DNA of 64,000 nucleotides, taken from NCBI GenBank assembly GCA_029298735.1, contig JANSLP010000107.1, positions 30,426 to 94,425 of the forward strand, in the 5' to 3' direction. Positions within the stretch are counted from its first letter, which is position 1. Each line of letters begins with the position of its first letter. Below the pieces are notes generated by a model. That model was not told where the DNA came from, ran no database searches, and was given only the letters and a program-made list of their open reading frames with translations. The translations under genes were made by a program, and so were the position numbers. This document shows, piece after piece, positions 33,114 through 44,060 of the stretch. This stretch comes from Ophiostoma sp. CBS 140.51. Lineage: Eukaryota > Ascomycota > Sordariomycetes > Ophiostomatales > Ophiostomataceae.

Positions 33114-34643
33114 TCAAATCCCACCTAGCTGTCTCTTTTGATGGCGCGCCTTGCGATCCGCCTCATACAGATCAATCTGCCACCTAGTGTATTCCTCGTA
33201 CGTGTGCACCTCCTGCGTCCAGTCGTCTGTGCCATCAACGGCCTCCGGCACGACCGGAAACAGAGTCGGCTGGTCGTGATAAATTGTGTCCGCGAGTTCA
33301 GAACGTTGTATTGCGTAGTTAACGAGAAATGTCCTTTTCTCCCACGAAGCGCGCATCCGTGCAGACAAGGGCGGAAGTTCAGAGGCATACGGCGGCAACT
33401 GCTGCTGCTGCTGCTGCTGCTTCTGCTTCTGCTCAACACGCTCCAGGACGGCCAAAAAGGCGTCGAGCGTGGGCTTGTACAGAATCTGCCACTCGGCGAC
33501 GAAGCCCAATGTGAGGAAGCGCATAAAATTTTTAGGCGATAACCACATGGGCGGATCGTCGGCCAACGCGGCTGGCACGGCGTTGGTGTACTCAAAGTCG
33601 ATCAGTGCCGTGATGCGGGCCGTGTTTAGGTCAACTAGGATGTTGCTGGCAGAGAGGTCCGGGTTAAATAGCACAAACGGCTTCTTGTCGTGCTCGTCGA
33701 CGTCGTTCCCGTCGCTTTCGTCGAGATGGGCGGCCGCTGCCGGCAGGGCCATGGTGTGCCGCGCAAGGAAACGGCCGCGAGCCGTTTTCAGGGCGCGCTC
33801 CATGTCGATGGCCTCGCCCTCCTGGAAGTCGAAGAAGCCCTTCTTGTTCCAGGCGCCAGGGATGTTAATGTTACGTAGGCATAGCATCTGATGGTTACGC
33901 AGCGCCGTCGCCAGTGACACGTAGTCCTTAGCGTACGGCAGCGGACCCGTCGGCCAGCCGTCAGTTGAGAAACCGGGCATGCTCGCCAACTGCGCGTGCA
34001 TGTCGATTGTGAGCGGGCGCCGCGTGACCGCCCACGTACCCCCGTCGACCCTTGTGATCGACCCGATCTTGTCAAAGCGGTGGCTGCGGAGCTGCAGGAG
34101 AATGTCGGCCAGCTGCTCAAAGACGACCGTGCGCTTTTCCACTGCGTCTGCTTGGTCGTCGGATGCTTCCCAGGCCGCGAGACACGTGTGCAACTTTTGG
34201 CCCTCGACGTAGTCCATGAGCATGTACGGCCCGATGTGGTCGTCGACGGCATCGCCGCGAGCGGCCCAGCTGTAGATATGTGGGACCGGGACCGTGCTCT
34301 GCTCCTCGATATACTGCATCCAGTAGACCTCGTTCTCGAGCCGCTCGGCGGTCAGTGCCTCGACCGTGAAGCCCCGCTGAGGCATACGTAGTGCCAGTCG
34401 TGCCGGTGCGCGATTATCGTTGATGCGGAACTGCAGCACCAGGTTGTAGGAGCCGCGTGCCATGTTCACATAATAGACCGGGCCGCGGTCACCGCCCAGC
34501 TTGTCAGCAACAAAGCGCTCGAGATACTCGATGCTGGCTGGCTTCAAGACGGCATCCAACCAGGCCTCGTACTCGTTGTCGTTGTCCTCATTGAACAGCT
34601 CATCGTACGCGACGGCGTACTGTCTACTCTCGCGGTCTGCCAT
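33114..34643 (-). CDS. aminoglycoside-phosphotransferase-like kinase (fungal APH family)
   Basis: A single-exon 509-aa frame. The kinase-like small lobe includes RGSYNLVLQFR and ALRMPQRG. The catalytic loop reads FNPDLSASNILVD (Asp329, Asn334), with Asn327 at the position that is His in most HxDxxxxN loops. The metal-binding motif is LIDFEY (Asp349). A Gln-rich stretch (about residues 404-415) is encoded by a CAG run. Fungal genomes carry many such proteins with unknown small-molecule substrates. A TATAAAA box sits on the bottom strand at 34777-34783, about 135 bases before the ATG. Whether it belongs functionally with the aromatic genes is unknown. Confidence 0.85.
   Translation of the reverse strand: MADRESRQYAVAYDELFNEDNDNEYEAWLDAVLKPASIEYLERFVADKLGGDRGPVYYVNMARGSYNLVLQFRINDNRAPARLALRMPQRGFTVEALTAERLENEVYWMQYIEEQSTVPVPHIYSWAARGDAVDDHIGPYMLMDYVEGQKLHTCLAAWEASDDQADAVEKRTVVFEQLADILLQLRSHRFDKIGSITRVDGGTWAVTRRPLTIDMHAQLASMPGFSTDGWPTGPLPYAKDYVSLATALRNHQMLCLRNINIPGAWNKKGFFDFQEGEAIDMERALKTARGRFLARHTMALPAAAAHLDESDGNDVDEHDKKPFVLFNPDLSASNILVDLNTARITALIDFEYTNAVPAALADDPPMWLSPKNFMRFLTLGFVAEWQILYKPTLDAFLAVLERVEQKQKQQQQQQQLPPYASELPPLSARMRASWEKRTFLVNYAIQRSELADTIYHDQPTLFPVVPEAVDGTDDWTQEVHTYEEYTRWQIDLYEADRKARHQKRQLGGI
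33399..33432. repeat. CTG/CAG trinucleotide repeat inside the kinase gene
   Basis: A top-strand ctg run codes for consecutive Gln on the bottom strand; it is likely to vary in length between strains. Confidence 0.85.
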
Positions 34644-35699
34644 TGGGAAAAATACAGGTAAAGAATATTGAGAAATAATAAACGGGTGCGAACGGATATT
34701 GGATAGAGAGAAGCTGCAGGTCCGGTGGGTGGTTGGCTTCTACTCTTGGAAAGTGACGATGGGGAGGATTGGAGCGTTTTATATCCAGCCCAGGGCCGAC
34801 TACAAGGCTACCCGAACTCAAAAGTGAGACATGGAGACAAGGTACGATGTATAGCGAGGCGCGAACGTCCGATGCAAATCAAGAGTGTAGAGCAGGGGTT
34901 CTTTGGAGAGGGGGGGAGGGGGGTAAACCACAGACGATGTACAAGTGAGGCAGCCCTCACCGAAAGAATGAATGAAATTTATTCCGTCTGGAGGTACCAA
35001 CGTAATACAACTTGGGCTCCCAATATGTTACGAACATGGTCCCCACGGCCTCACCATCAGGCCAGGACAACACAGACCGACCCCTCAACGGGACGGAGCA
35101 ATAAAGATGCGACCAACGTGTGGCGGACGACGCAGGTGTGGCTGAAGGCCGCGGGTCTCAGAAACACAGGACGACCAATTAAGAACGGACCAATCAGAAT
35201 GAACTTCATAAAGGGATAAAGTTGGTATATGAAGCAGAATGAAGTTCGATAGATATATAAGACTGAGGCTTCTTCTTAGTAAATAAAAAGAAGACTCAGT
35301 ACCTACCGATTATCTGAAATACAAACCTACATGAACTTGTATTCCTGTGCCCTCTTTGTATATAAACCCGCCACCTCTCAAACGTGTTGATATTATTTAG
35401 CCGTTATGCCTTATCACTGTTTTACTAGAACAAGAACCCCTCCCCTAGACTTGATTACTTAGTAGAGACTCTACTCTTTGGAAGGTGCCTTTGTGACACT
35501 GTCGTGAGGATAGAGAACGAATGGAATACTGACTTTAGACACAAGGATAAACCCAACACGCCCTGCACAACACATAATGGAATGCGGGTGCTGCAGTGGC
35601 GACAGTGACGGCGTGTGCGGCGCCATTTTTTGACCAGCCAGACGAGGCGAAGACAACGATTAACACGATGTTGATGTAGATGATGGCTGTAGCCGCTGA
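34644..35699. other. intergenic with a possible LTR remnant
   Basis: No gene is supported. From 35026 (tgttacgaacatgg) to about 35345 the sequence resembles a solo long terminal repeat of a fungal retrotransposon: TG at the start, a TATATAAG box near 35254 and an A/T-rich end. I could not find a target-site duplication or an internal domain, so this is only a suggestion. Confidence 0.3.
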
Positions 35700-36400
35700 C
35701 AATAAAGGAGTGGTTATCATGGTGATGTTGGATCAGGATAAAAGAAAGAGAGAGAGAAGTCGGATAAAGTGAGGGAAATGGGAGGAAAGAGAGAAAGCTG
35801 GGATGATTGAGCAGCAAGATGAGGCTGAGAGACGGTGATGCGATTGAAGAAGAAGAGTGAGAAAATCTTCTCGACAGAGAAAGACGGGAACGAGCGACTA
35901 TCAATGCAAGAGGTGCAGTCGTGCAGCCTACAATGGCAAAGATGGTCGTATTGAGGAGAATGCCACAATGTTTTTCCTCTATGGAACTGCCCCACTAAAA
36001 GTAGGCCTCGACTTCCCTTTTGGGTGATTTTGGCACTTACACGCAGCCCACTTGACCTATTTACCTCCCAATGCTCTACAATGGCGGGGAAGGTCTGCAC
36101 AAGAACTGCGTGTGCAGAAATACACTCGGAATGTGTCTATTTTAGTTTATTGAAGAAGAAACAAAACCTTTATTCAAGGAGTGATATCACATATTCACGC
36201 AATGTCTGTCCCCACGACTCTTTGGCTCCCTATTCCCGGCGTACATCACCTGTGGCCCTCCTGGCTTTTGAGCAGCCACCTCGTAGGATGGAGGCGTGTC
36301 TAAATCCAGTAGTGAAGTTGTGCATGATATCGCTTCCTGCTCCATCCTTTGCTTTTCTTTCTCCACCTTCTCGTTGTCTTTCTTCTTCTCCTCCTCCCCT
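35700..36400. repeat. diverged direct repeat, copy 2 (right flank of the metabolic island)
   Basis: Counterpart of 21370-22085 in direct orientation, with the same order of anchors (acttcccttttgggt near 36011, gcacttacacgca near 36032, tgcagaaatacactc near 36113, tccccacgactctttggctc near 36211). Here the repeat runs on into a longer remnant of the orphan gene, whereas copy 1 is cut short beside the transporter gene. Confidence 0.75.
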
Positions 36401-37293
36401 TCTTCCGCTTCCTTTTCCTCACTTTCCTTTTCTTTCATCTGCTTCTCCCGCTTCTCCCGCTTCTCATCCTCTTAGTCGAGTTGAGTTCTATCTGTAATTT
36501 GGACAATTGCCTGCTCCACGTAGCCAAGAAGCAGCTTAGAAATCGACGCCACCGCGGTTTTGTCGACATTGACTAGGTCTTGCGTGCAAGCCTTGACATA
36601 CCGCGAAAGCAGCTCTTGAATTGTTCGGTTCGCTTGTTCAACATAGGCATCCAGTAGAAAGTTGAAGTCGGACCGGTAAGTGCATCCATGGCGGCAAAAA
36701 TGGAGTCGCGCATGTTGCTTTTGGCAAGGATATCAACCTGGGCAGAAAACTGTTGTCGTTCGTCGTCGGAGGCGTCATCATCTTGTCCCTTGGTGCGGAC
36801 CTTTTCGAACAGCCGGCCGTAGCACTGGTGTAAAAGCACCTTGTAATCTTCGCTTTCTTCGCTTTCGTCGCCATAGGCTGCTTCGACTTCCTCCTCCTTT
36901 GCATACATGGCGTCCATTAGACCGTACGCTTCGAGAATCGTGTCGACGACCATGCTGGTAGTCGCCGCACACGTCCCGTCCGGATGTAGATTCTCCAAAA
37001 TGGTCTACAGGCTCTCAAGAATGACAACAACACTTCAACACTTTGAGCAGCCTCCTTGGCAAATTTCGTGGCCTGTTGCACCATCTCGCCGTCGCTCAAC
37101 GGGTGGTCTAGGATCCTCTTTTCGTTGTACTTGCGCTCGTAACGCTTGGGGTGTCGTCGACCTGTGTCTTGTTGCTGGCAGTGTCGTCTACGACAACATC
37201 GTCGAGGACGTCATTGCCATTTACGACAATGAGGTTGACTTCTGTATTCGTCTCGCTAGATATGTTGATGGTAGGTTTGTTGCAAAGTTGCAA
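36187..37293 (-). pseudogene. orphan gene family member with frameshifts and a stop
   Basis: On the bottom strand a protein can be followed across frames: an N-terminal piece with SSETNTEVNLIVVNGND (ATG at 37293), LSDGEMVQQATKFAKEAAQS in another frame, VVDTILEAYGLMDAMYAKEE to STFYWMPMLNKRTEQF in a third (ORF 36998-36573), then a fourth segment with QDLVNVDKTAVASISKLL that meets a TAA at 36474 and continues as a Lys/Glu-rich tail to TPPSYEVAAQKPGG. Three frame changes and one stop make it non-functional as read. No known family recognised. The C-terminal part also occurs, more decayed, at 21.9-22.1 kb. Confidence 0.6.
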
Positions 37294-38030
37294 AGTTGCA
37301 AAGTTGTAAAAGTGAAAAAAAGTTAAAAAGTAATCGAGTAAGTGCAGTTGGAGACGCAGAAGAACGAGAATAAAGAAATGTGGAAAGGGTGGTGGGAAAG
37401 TTGAGGTTTGAACTATGTTCCGGTTATTTTTTGATGTTTCTAATTTTTCTGATTAATCATTCTCGTGGTACTTTTTGTGGCCCATAATGTACTTGTCGTT
37501 TTGCCACTTGGTTGTCGCCGTTCCATATACACGACGGATGTACCTACAACATGTAGCGAGTGGTCATACCACATGAGACGCAAAGACGCAATATGAGGGC
37601 AGACGATAGTTTTCTTTGTCATCATTCTTGGATGGCAACTGACGTTATGTGAACAACCTACTCCACAGACCTCTTATGACCTCCCGTGGTTGCTTTGATT
37701 CGTATGGTAGTCCATGGCCGCCTTCATGGCTTTTAGGTGTAGGCGACATTGGTTCCAGTGCTGGAGTGCCACTTGCGGTTGTTTTTGGGTCGATTGTCGT
37801 TTCTGCCGCTGGAGTTGCGCTTTCTCAAAGCCTTGGTCCATACATATTGCGTTCCATCTCTTCTAAATTTTTGGTCCAGTTTGTTTTGTTCGTCTCTTCC
37901 GTCTCTTCCTTTCCTTCGTCCCGTTTTCATCCTTGTTTTGATTTTCGCCTTCTCTCTCTCTCGCTTCCTTTTGTTCCTGTTCATATTCGTCTCCATGCTC
38001 AATATCCCCCATGGTACAAACCACTGCGTT

Positions 38031-38660
38031 CTATGCGTACTCGATGTACAGTCTCGAGATGAAAACCATAAAAGCATTGTCGACGTTGATAACGCCTTCT
38101 GTATATGACTCTACATAAAGGGGAAGGAGCGTTCGATGCAGTGCCGTCCATCTCTTCAGGATGGAAACTGAGTAAAACGTCCCCCTTGTGCTCGTCAATG
38201 CCTCCATGGCGGTAAGAACGGTATCGCGCATCTTGTGTGTGGCGAGAACAGTGAACAGTGGCTTGTGCGGTAATGGAGCTTTTTCATCGTCCTTTTCTGC
38301 GTCCCGCGCCTTGCGCATGAGGACATTGTACGTGCACGTGTTGTCCAGTCCGTACCACCCAGCGTGCTCCATGTCTGGGTCACGGTGATATTTCTTTCGT
38401 AAATTGATGACCTCGTATTCTTCTGAAGCGAGAAGATCTTCTCTTTGCGCTTTCTGCCTTTCGCGCCTGCTGTCGAGTTGAGAATATGCTTCAATAATCG
38501 TCGTGACCACCATGTGTGCCGTCTCCACGAGGCTCGTGTCCTGGTGGAGACCCTCTAGAACCACTGTTTGCAGACGGTTTACCACACTTTTCGCGGCTTC
38601 TTCCGCGTATTCTGCCGTCGCTGAGGGATGGATAATTTCACTGATTCTTCTCGTTCGTTA
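38031..38660 (-). CDS. orphan gene family member (paralogue of 36187-37293), possibly truncated
   Basis: The frame 38585-38031 reads VVTTIIEAYSQLD, HKMRDTVLTAMEALTSTRGTF and LYVESYTEGVINVDNAFMVF, matching in order and spacing VVDTILEAYGLMD, SNMRDSIFAAMDALTGPTSTF and the VNVDKTAV segment of the neighbouring pseudogene. The frame is open upstream of the ATG, with ISEIIHPSATAEYAEEAAKS aligning to LSDGEMVQQATKFAKEAAQS, so the true start is further upstream, near 38660 or beyond. It lacks the Lys/Glu-rich tail. Function unknown; helical and probably cytosolic. Confidence 0.45.
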
Positions 38661-41029
38661 TGGGAGGACGTCGTATAAGTGCCCTAAAGAGGAAGGTTTG
38701 CCCGGCTCCATTTTGTGGAGGAACATCACGTAATTTGTCTTATTTCTTATCCAATGGGAACACTTGCCTGTTCTTATCGCCGATATTGACCAAGTCTTGT
38801 TTGGTGCGCTTCTGGGGAGAAGATGTTCTCTGGCCATTCAGCGAGAATCATCTCCATCTCTGAGGCGTATCCATCAACGACTACCCCATACTCTTAGCAG
38901 CACGATGGCGGGCAATTGTTGATCATGGTCTTGCGGTTTTGCTCTCTTATTATTGTTTTCTGGTATTTTCTGGTACTTTCGGGACGTTCTTTGGAATTTC
39001 TTTTGTCTCTTTTCCATTCCTAAGTGCTTGTTTCTTTTTCAAAGATTTTCGAATCTTTGATTTAGTTTTCAATCACTTCAGCTTCTTGATATGCTATCCA
39101 TTAAAACACAATATTCTCCAATTTCCATGACATCACGAAACACTCTGTACTGCGACACCTGCTCTCCCTGCCAGCCGGGCGATATGGCCGTTCCCGCTTG
39201 CGGTACCATCTGTGCCTTTTCTCGCTTTTCCTATCGCAGGCCTTCTTTTTCTTCGACGACAAGAAATGAAACAAACATGTAATATTGACTATCGTCCTCG
39301 CCAGTTTAACCTCAAGCGATACCCAAATGGGACATTTTGTCCAGGCGAGACGGTGGTATCAAAGCCGTGCACGTCCCAGGTCTCAGGTTGCCGAGCGCAA
39401 TACCACAGAGGCCGAGGTCAGCGACGTCACAGCGTCGGTAGCCATTGAGGAGACGAGAAGACAGGGTGCTGCCACACCATTGCTGCGTTGGGGGTGGTCA
39501 GAAGACTGATAAGGAAGAGGAGTCGGAGAGTCGTGAGGAGCTGTTGTTCCCCAATCAGGCCCAGAAGCGGGGTCTCCGAGGCCTTGGTCGCGTGTAGTTT
39601 ACAGACCCGGTTTAGCGTATTTTACGGCCTGCCCAGTGAGTTATTGAGCTGTCACTGTTCGCCCTTCACTGGGTATTATAGCTGCCCATCCCCCGACCAG
39701 CCTCCGTGATGTCCCCTCCTATTGTTGGCTGCTGATAACAGGACATGGGGTACAAGGATCCGAAGAGGGATGCAAGACCGGCCCGTGGACAAAAATTCCG
39801 TTTTGGGGTTCGTGGCGAGAGGCAGGCCTGGACGACAAGACGAGTGAAGAACGCCTTCTCCACTGCAGCCCTGTCTGTTTGTCCACTGCTGCACTGTTCC
39901 TTATCTCTCCCGCTGGACGCTAGTTGCCATTGCGGGTCGCTCCACAGGGCGTTCCAGGCGATTGCAGATTGTTAAATGTACTGTTGACAGCAGAATTTCA
40001 GGCAACGTCGCGCACCGCAATTGAAGAAAAGGCCGTGCCTTTAGTCGACGGTACCTTCTTATCTCCAGCACCGAAATCTGCAAGCAAATCATTGGACAAT
40101 AGCAAAGGCGTTTCTATCCTTCAACTTTCCTGCTTTGTTATTGCCCGTCGGCCACACGATTGCGCTATAGCTTTATCTCGCGTGTGTCAATTGTCGCTCT
40201 CGCTCTTTATCGCTCGTATGGCAGTATGGTACCTTTTCCCACGAGGACGAGTGTGGCAGACGGTCCTATTCCGCTCACAGTTCGTGGACGTTTCTGTTCT
40301 GGCCATTCTGTTAGTCGCTCCTTCCCCTCTTCCATTTCGTCCCCCTGCCCTGTCTTTGTCTCCTTAGCTTCAAGTAGCTTGGCGGTCGACACACACGCGT
40401 TTTGTCGCACATCACCCCAAAACGGAAAGTCGAACCGCTTCCCAAACTACACCCTATCCTCTTGACGGCATTTACGTCTGAGTTTATTTGTTTGCTCCTG
40501 CCGTTATCACTCCTTCTCCACGCCAGCACGCCAACTCCCCCTGGCTTCTTCTTTGTCGGTCACCAGCGCCCGTCCTATTACCCAATACGACATACTTCAT
40601 CACACTATCCTATCCGACCATGCGCCAACCCAAACCCAGCACTTCGACCAGGACTACGACACCCTTCCCATACCCATGCACAAATGCACGCTGATGTAAA
40701 GGTGGGCCGCCTGCTGGCAAAGAGGGTGTGGAGATGCAGCGGATAGAAGTGAAGCTGCTACTGCGAGTGCTGCGAGCGCCACGAGCTTATCAGGAAGCTG
40801 TCGTCGACACTCTTTTCAGGCCGTCTCTTCTTTATTTATATCTCGTGGCTTGTCTTCTTCTCCTCCTCCGCCTCGACCTTCGACCTCACTTTGTTCAACT
40901 ACCCTCACCCACGACACCGACACTCCTCCCCTATCCCATGACCAGACCAAACGCAACCCCAACCCGCCTGCAGCTCATCCCGCCACGGAAGCCCCCTCCT
41001 CCTTCTACACAGAGAAGAACAAGAACGAC
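38661..41029. other. intergenic, CT-rich leader of the permease
   Basis: No supported gene; frames are Ser/Pro/Leu-rich translations of pyrimidine-rich DNA. A TATA-like tttatttatatc lies near 40832, about 200 bases upstream of the permease start. Confidence 0.45.
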
Positions 41030-42803
41030 ATGATGTCCGCCGACGACAAAGACTCGCTGAAGCGTGTCGACCAGGAGCCGGTCACGTCTGTCCTGCCGCC
41101 CAACGAGATCCCCGTCCTCGAGGGCATACGTGACTCGGACGACGAGGTCCTGGCTGCTCTCGGTTACAAGTGAGTTCACTACACGCTACATGCTTCTTCA
41201 ATACCTCCCCTAACAGTTTAGACCCGAGTTCAAGCGTGAATTCTCCCTCTGGTCGACCTTTTGCGTCTCCTTTGCTGTCCTCGGCCTGCTGCCATCCGTC
41301 GCCTCGACTCTCTACTATGGTCTGGGCTATGCAGGCACACCCGGTATGGTCTGGGGCTGGCTGATTGCCATGGCTTTCATCCAGTGCATCGCCATGGGCA
41401 TGGCGGAACTGTGCTCAGCCATGCCCACGTCGGGTGGTCTGTATTATGCGTCAGCCGTCCTCGCGCCGCCCAAGTACGGTCCCTTTGCCGCCTGGTGCAC
41501 GGGCTGGTCCAACTGGCTGGGCCAGGTCACGGCTGCGCCCTCGGTCAACTACTCCCTGGCAGCCATGATTCTTGCTGCCGCCTCCATCACCCACCCTGGC
41601 TACGTCCCCGAGAACTATCAGGTCTTTTTGTTGACCGTGTTTCTCATGATCATTCACGCCGTCATCTCGTCGGCACCCACCCGCTTTGTCGCCCAGTTCA
41701 ACTCCATCGGTAGCACGTTCAACATGGCTGCCCTCGTCGTCGTCTTTGTCGTTATCCTGGCTGCCGACAACCGTTCCTCCCAGGGCCTGGACCGTTTTAA
41801 TTCGTCGTCGGACGTCTGGGGCGAGTTTTACCCGGGCACCGATTTCCCCAAGGGTGTGTCGATTTTGATGTCCTTTATCGCTGTCATCTGGACCATGAGC
41901 GGCTACGACTCGCCCTTCCACTTGTCAGAGGAGTGCTCCAATGCCAACATTGCCAGCCCCCGCGCCATTGTCATGACTTCGGGTATTGGTGGCGCCATTG
42001 GCTGGGCGTTCAACATGGCCATTGCCTACACCATTGTCGACATTGACGCCGCCCTCAACGACGAGTCCGGCCAACCCTTTGCTGCCTATCTGCTACAGGT
42101 CCTCGGCGAAAAGGCTGCCCTCGCCTGTCTGTCCCTGACGATCGTCGCCGGTTTCAGTATGGGCCAGGGCTGCATGGTCGCCGCCTCGCGTGTGACCTTC
42201 TCCTACAGCCGCGATGGCTGCCTCCCCCTATCACGCTACTGGGCCAAGGTCAACCAGACTACAAAGACCCCCGTCAATGCCGTATGGCTTAACTGCTTCG
42301 TCGGCTCTTTGAGCGTCCTGCTCCTCTTTGCCGGTGACGCCGCCATTGGCGCCATCTTCTCGATTGGTGCCATTGGCGCGTTTGTCGCTTTCACGATCCC
42401 CATTGCCATCCGCACGTTCTTTGTCGGCAGCCGCTTCCGCCCGGGTCCCTGGAACCTGGGCAAGTACTCGTACGCCATTGGTGTGCTGTCGACCATGTTC
42501 ACCCTCCTCATGATCCCGATCCTGTGTCTGCCCGCCGTCACGGGTGCCGACCTCGATGCCGATGGCATGAACTGGACCGTCGTCGTCTGGGGCGGGCCCA
42601 TGCTTCTGGCCATTGTCTGGTTCTGGGTCGACGCCCATAAGTGGTTCAAGGGCCCCAAGGTCAACATTGCGCACATGATTCATGACCAGCAGGTCGCACC
42701 ATTTGTCATCCAGGGCCAGGACGACGAGGCTGGTGAGGCGGGCGAGCTCGACTCGAACCAGCCCATTGTCCCGAGCAAGAAGGACAGCCTGTCGGCGGCG
42801 TAA
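41030..42803 (+). CDS. amino-acid/GABA/choline permease (APC superfamily)
   Basis: Exons 41030-41169 and 41222-42803 give 573 aa. The acceptor tttag at 41221 is chosen because it restores the family signature GYKPEFKREFSLWSTFCVSF at the first membrane span. Twelve hydrophobic spans follow, with AELCSAMPTSGGLYY, WTMSGYDSPFHLSEE and NAVWLNCFVGS typical of the fungal ACT group (GABA, choline, polyamine or amino-acid permeases of plasma membrane or vacuole). The N-terminus is acidic and cytosolic; a second Met lies at 41033. Substrate cannot be told by eye. Confidence 0.92.
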
Positions 42804-43160
42804 TCTGGTAGAGGACTGGTGAGGGGTGTTGCTGGACTGGAGTAGGTGCTGTGTTTTCTTACAAAAGGCTGATCTCCTACAATCTAATTTACTCTTCCTT
42901 GATTATACCATTTATTTTATAGTTATCAATACATATTGAACTCGTTGCATAATCTTCAGTCTTTGCTGCAGCCTTTTGTTGTCCCTCGCGCTGGGTGGCA
43001 CGTGCTGACAATCACCATGTGTCGGAAAGAAGAGGTGACTAACATTGTTGGAGGTTCAAATAGTTGCGTCTTTGCACTTTCCTCCCATTTTTCATTTCCC
43101 TCCTTCATACTTATTTATGCTTCCCTCTTCACTCATTTACTCTTCGACCCAATTGCCACA
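42804..43160. other. intergenic
   Basis: A/T-rich 3' flank of the permease, then a CT-rich stretch before 43161. Nothing else seen. Confidence 0.45.
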
Positions 43161-44036
43161 ATGATGAACCTCGACAACAGTACGGAAAACAAAAGCGACT
43201 TTACAATTGTCGACGGCGACATGCCACTCAACAACAGCCCACCCGACTACTCTCTTCTCGAAGGTTTTGCTTCGGCCACCTCGCACGACAACTACCAAAA
43301 GACAAGACTCGCTGCACTATCGCCGTATACATCGGCATTTCCCGACATGAACGACGCCATTAAGCTAGGCGGCGATGCCATCGAAGCACTCTCAAGCGCC
43401 GTCGACAAACTTTATGAAGCTAACCGCGACACAACTATACTTGTTCCGGTGAAATATCTAGCCCAAGTGAAAAGGCTTGACATGGCCTCAGGGGATCTAG
43501 CACCATACCTATTGCCAGAACAGGTCACAGAACGGTTGACCAAAATGACGCACAGAGAACGCAGCAGCTATTCGTGCTGCCTTGACTTGGCCTCTATGCT
43601 GTACAATTTTAGCAACATCTTTGAAAAGTTACCAAAGGAAAAAGGCGGAACCCCTGAGACCTTCCTGGCTCTAGCCAATGTTGACATTGCAGCCTATCAC
43701 CAGTGGACAGAAATACGCCTGTGGCTGGGAGAGAATGCAAACTAAGCTAGCATCGTGGCCATGAGCAACGTTCACCTTTCGCAATGCAAGACACAGGCCC
43801 TCAAGGCCATCAACGACGGCGATACCGGCGACAAATACCCGATATACATGCACTTAAACAACCTCTTCAAAATAGTCCGAGGCTATGTCAGCCTCCATGT
43901 TTCAAAAGTGTGGGCAGGAACTTTGGAAGTTCTTTACGAATGTTTGTCCGGTCTTGCACGGTGCCGTACGTACAAGCTCTGCGCCGGAAATCTGTCTAGC
44001 GTATACTCGTACCATGTGGAGTTTTTGCTTACTTAA
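43161..44036 (+). pseudogene. orphan gene family member split by an in-frame TAA
   Basis: The frame from 43161 gives 194 aa (MMNLDNSTENKSDFTIVDGD through RLWLGENAN), stops at TAA 43743-43745, and continues in the same frame with coherent sequence (ASIVAMSNVHLSQCKTQALK, HLNNLFKIVRGYVS) to 44036. The N-terminal STENKSDFTIVDGD resembles TNTEVNLIVVNGND at the start of the 36-37 kb pseudogene, so I place it in the same family. The stop could be a converted CAA codon. If the first part is expressed it would be a 194-aa protein of unknown role. Confidence 0.45.
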
Positions 44037-44060
44037 CGGTTGTGACGAACAACGACGGAA

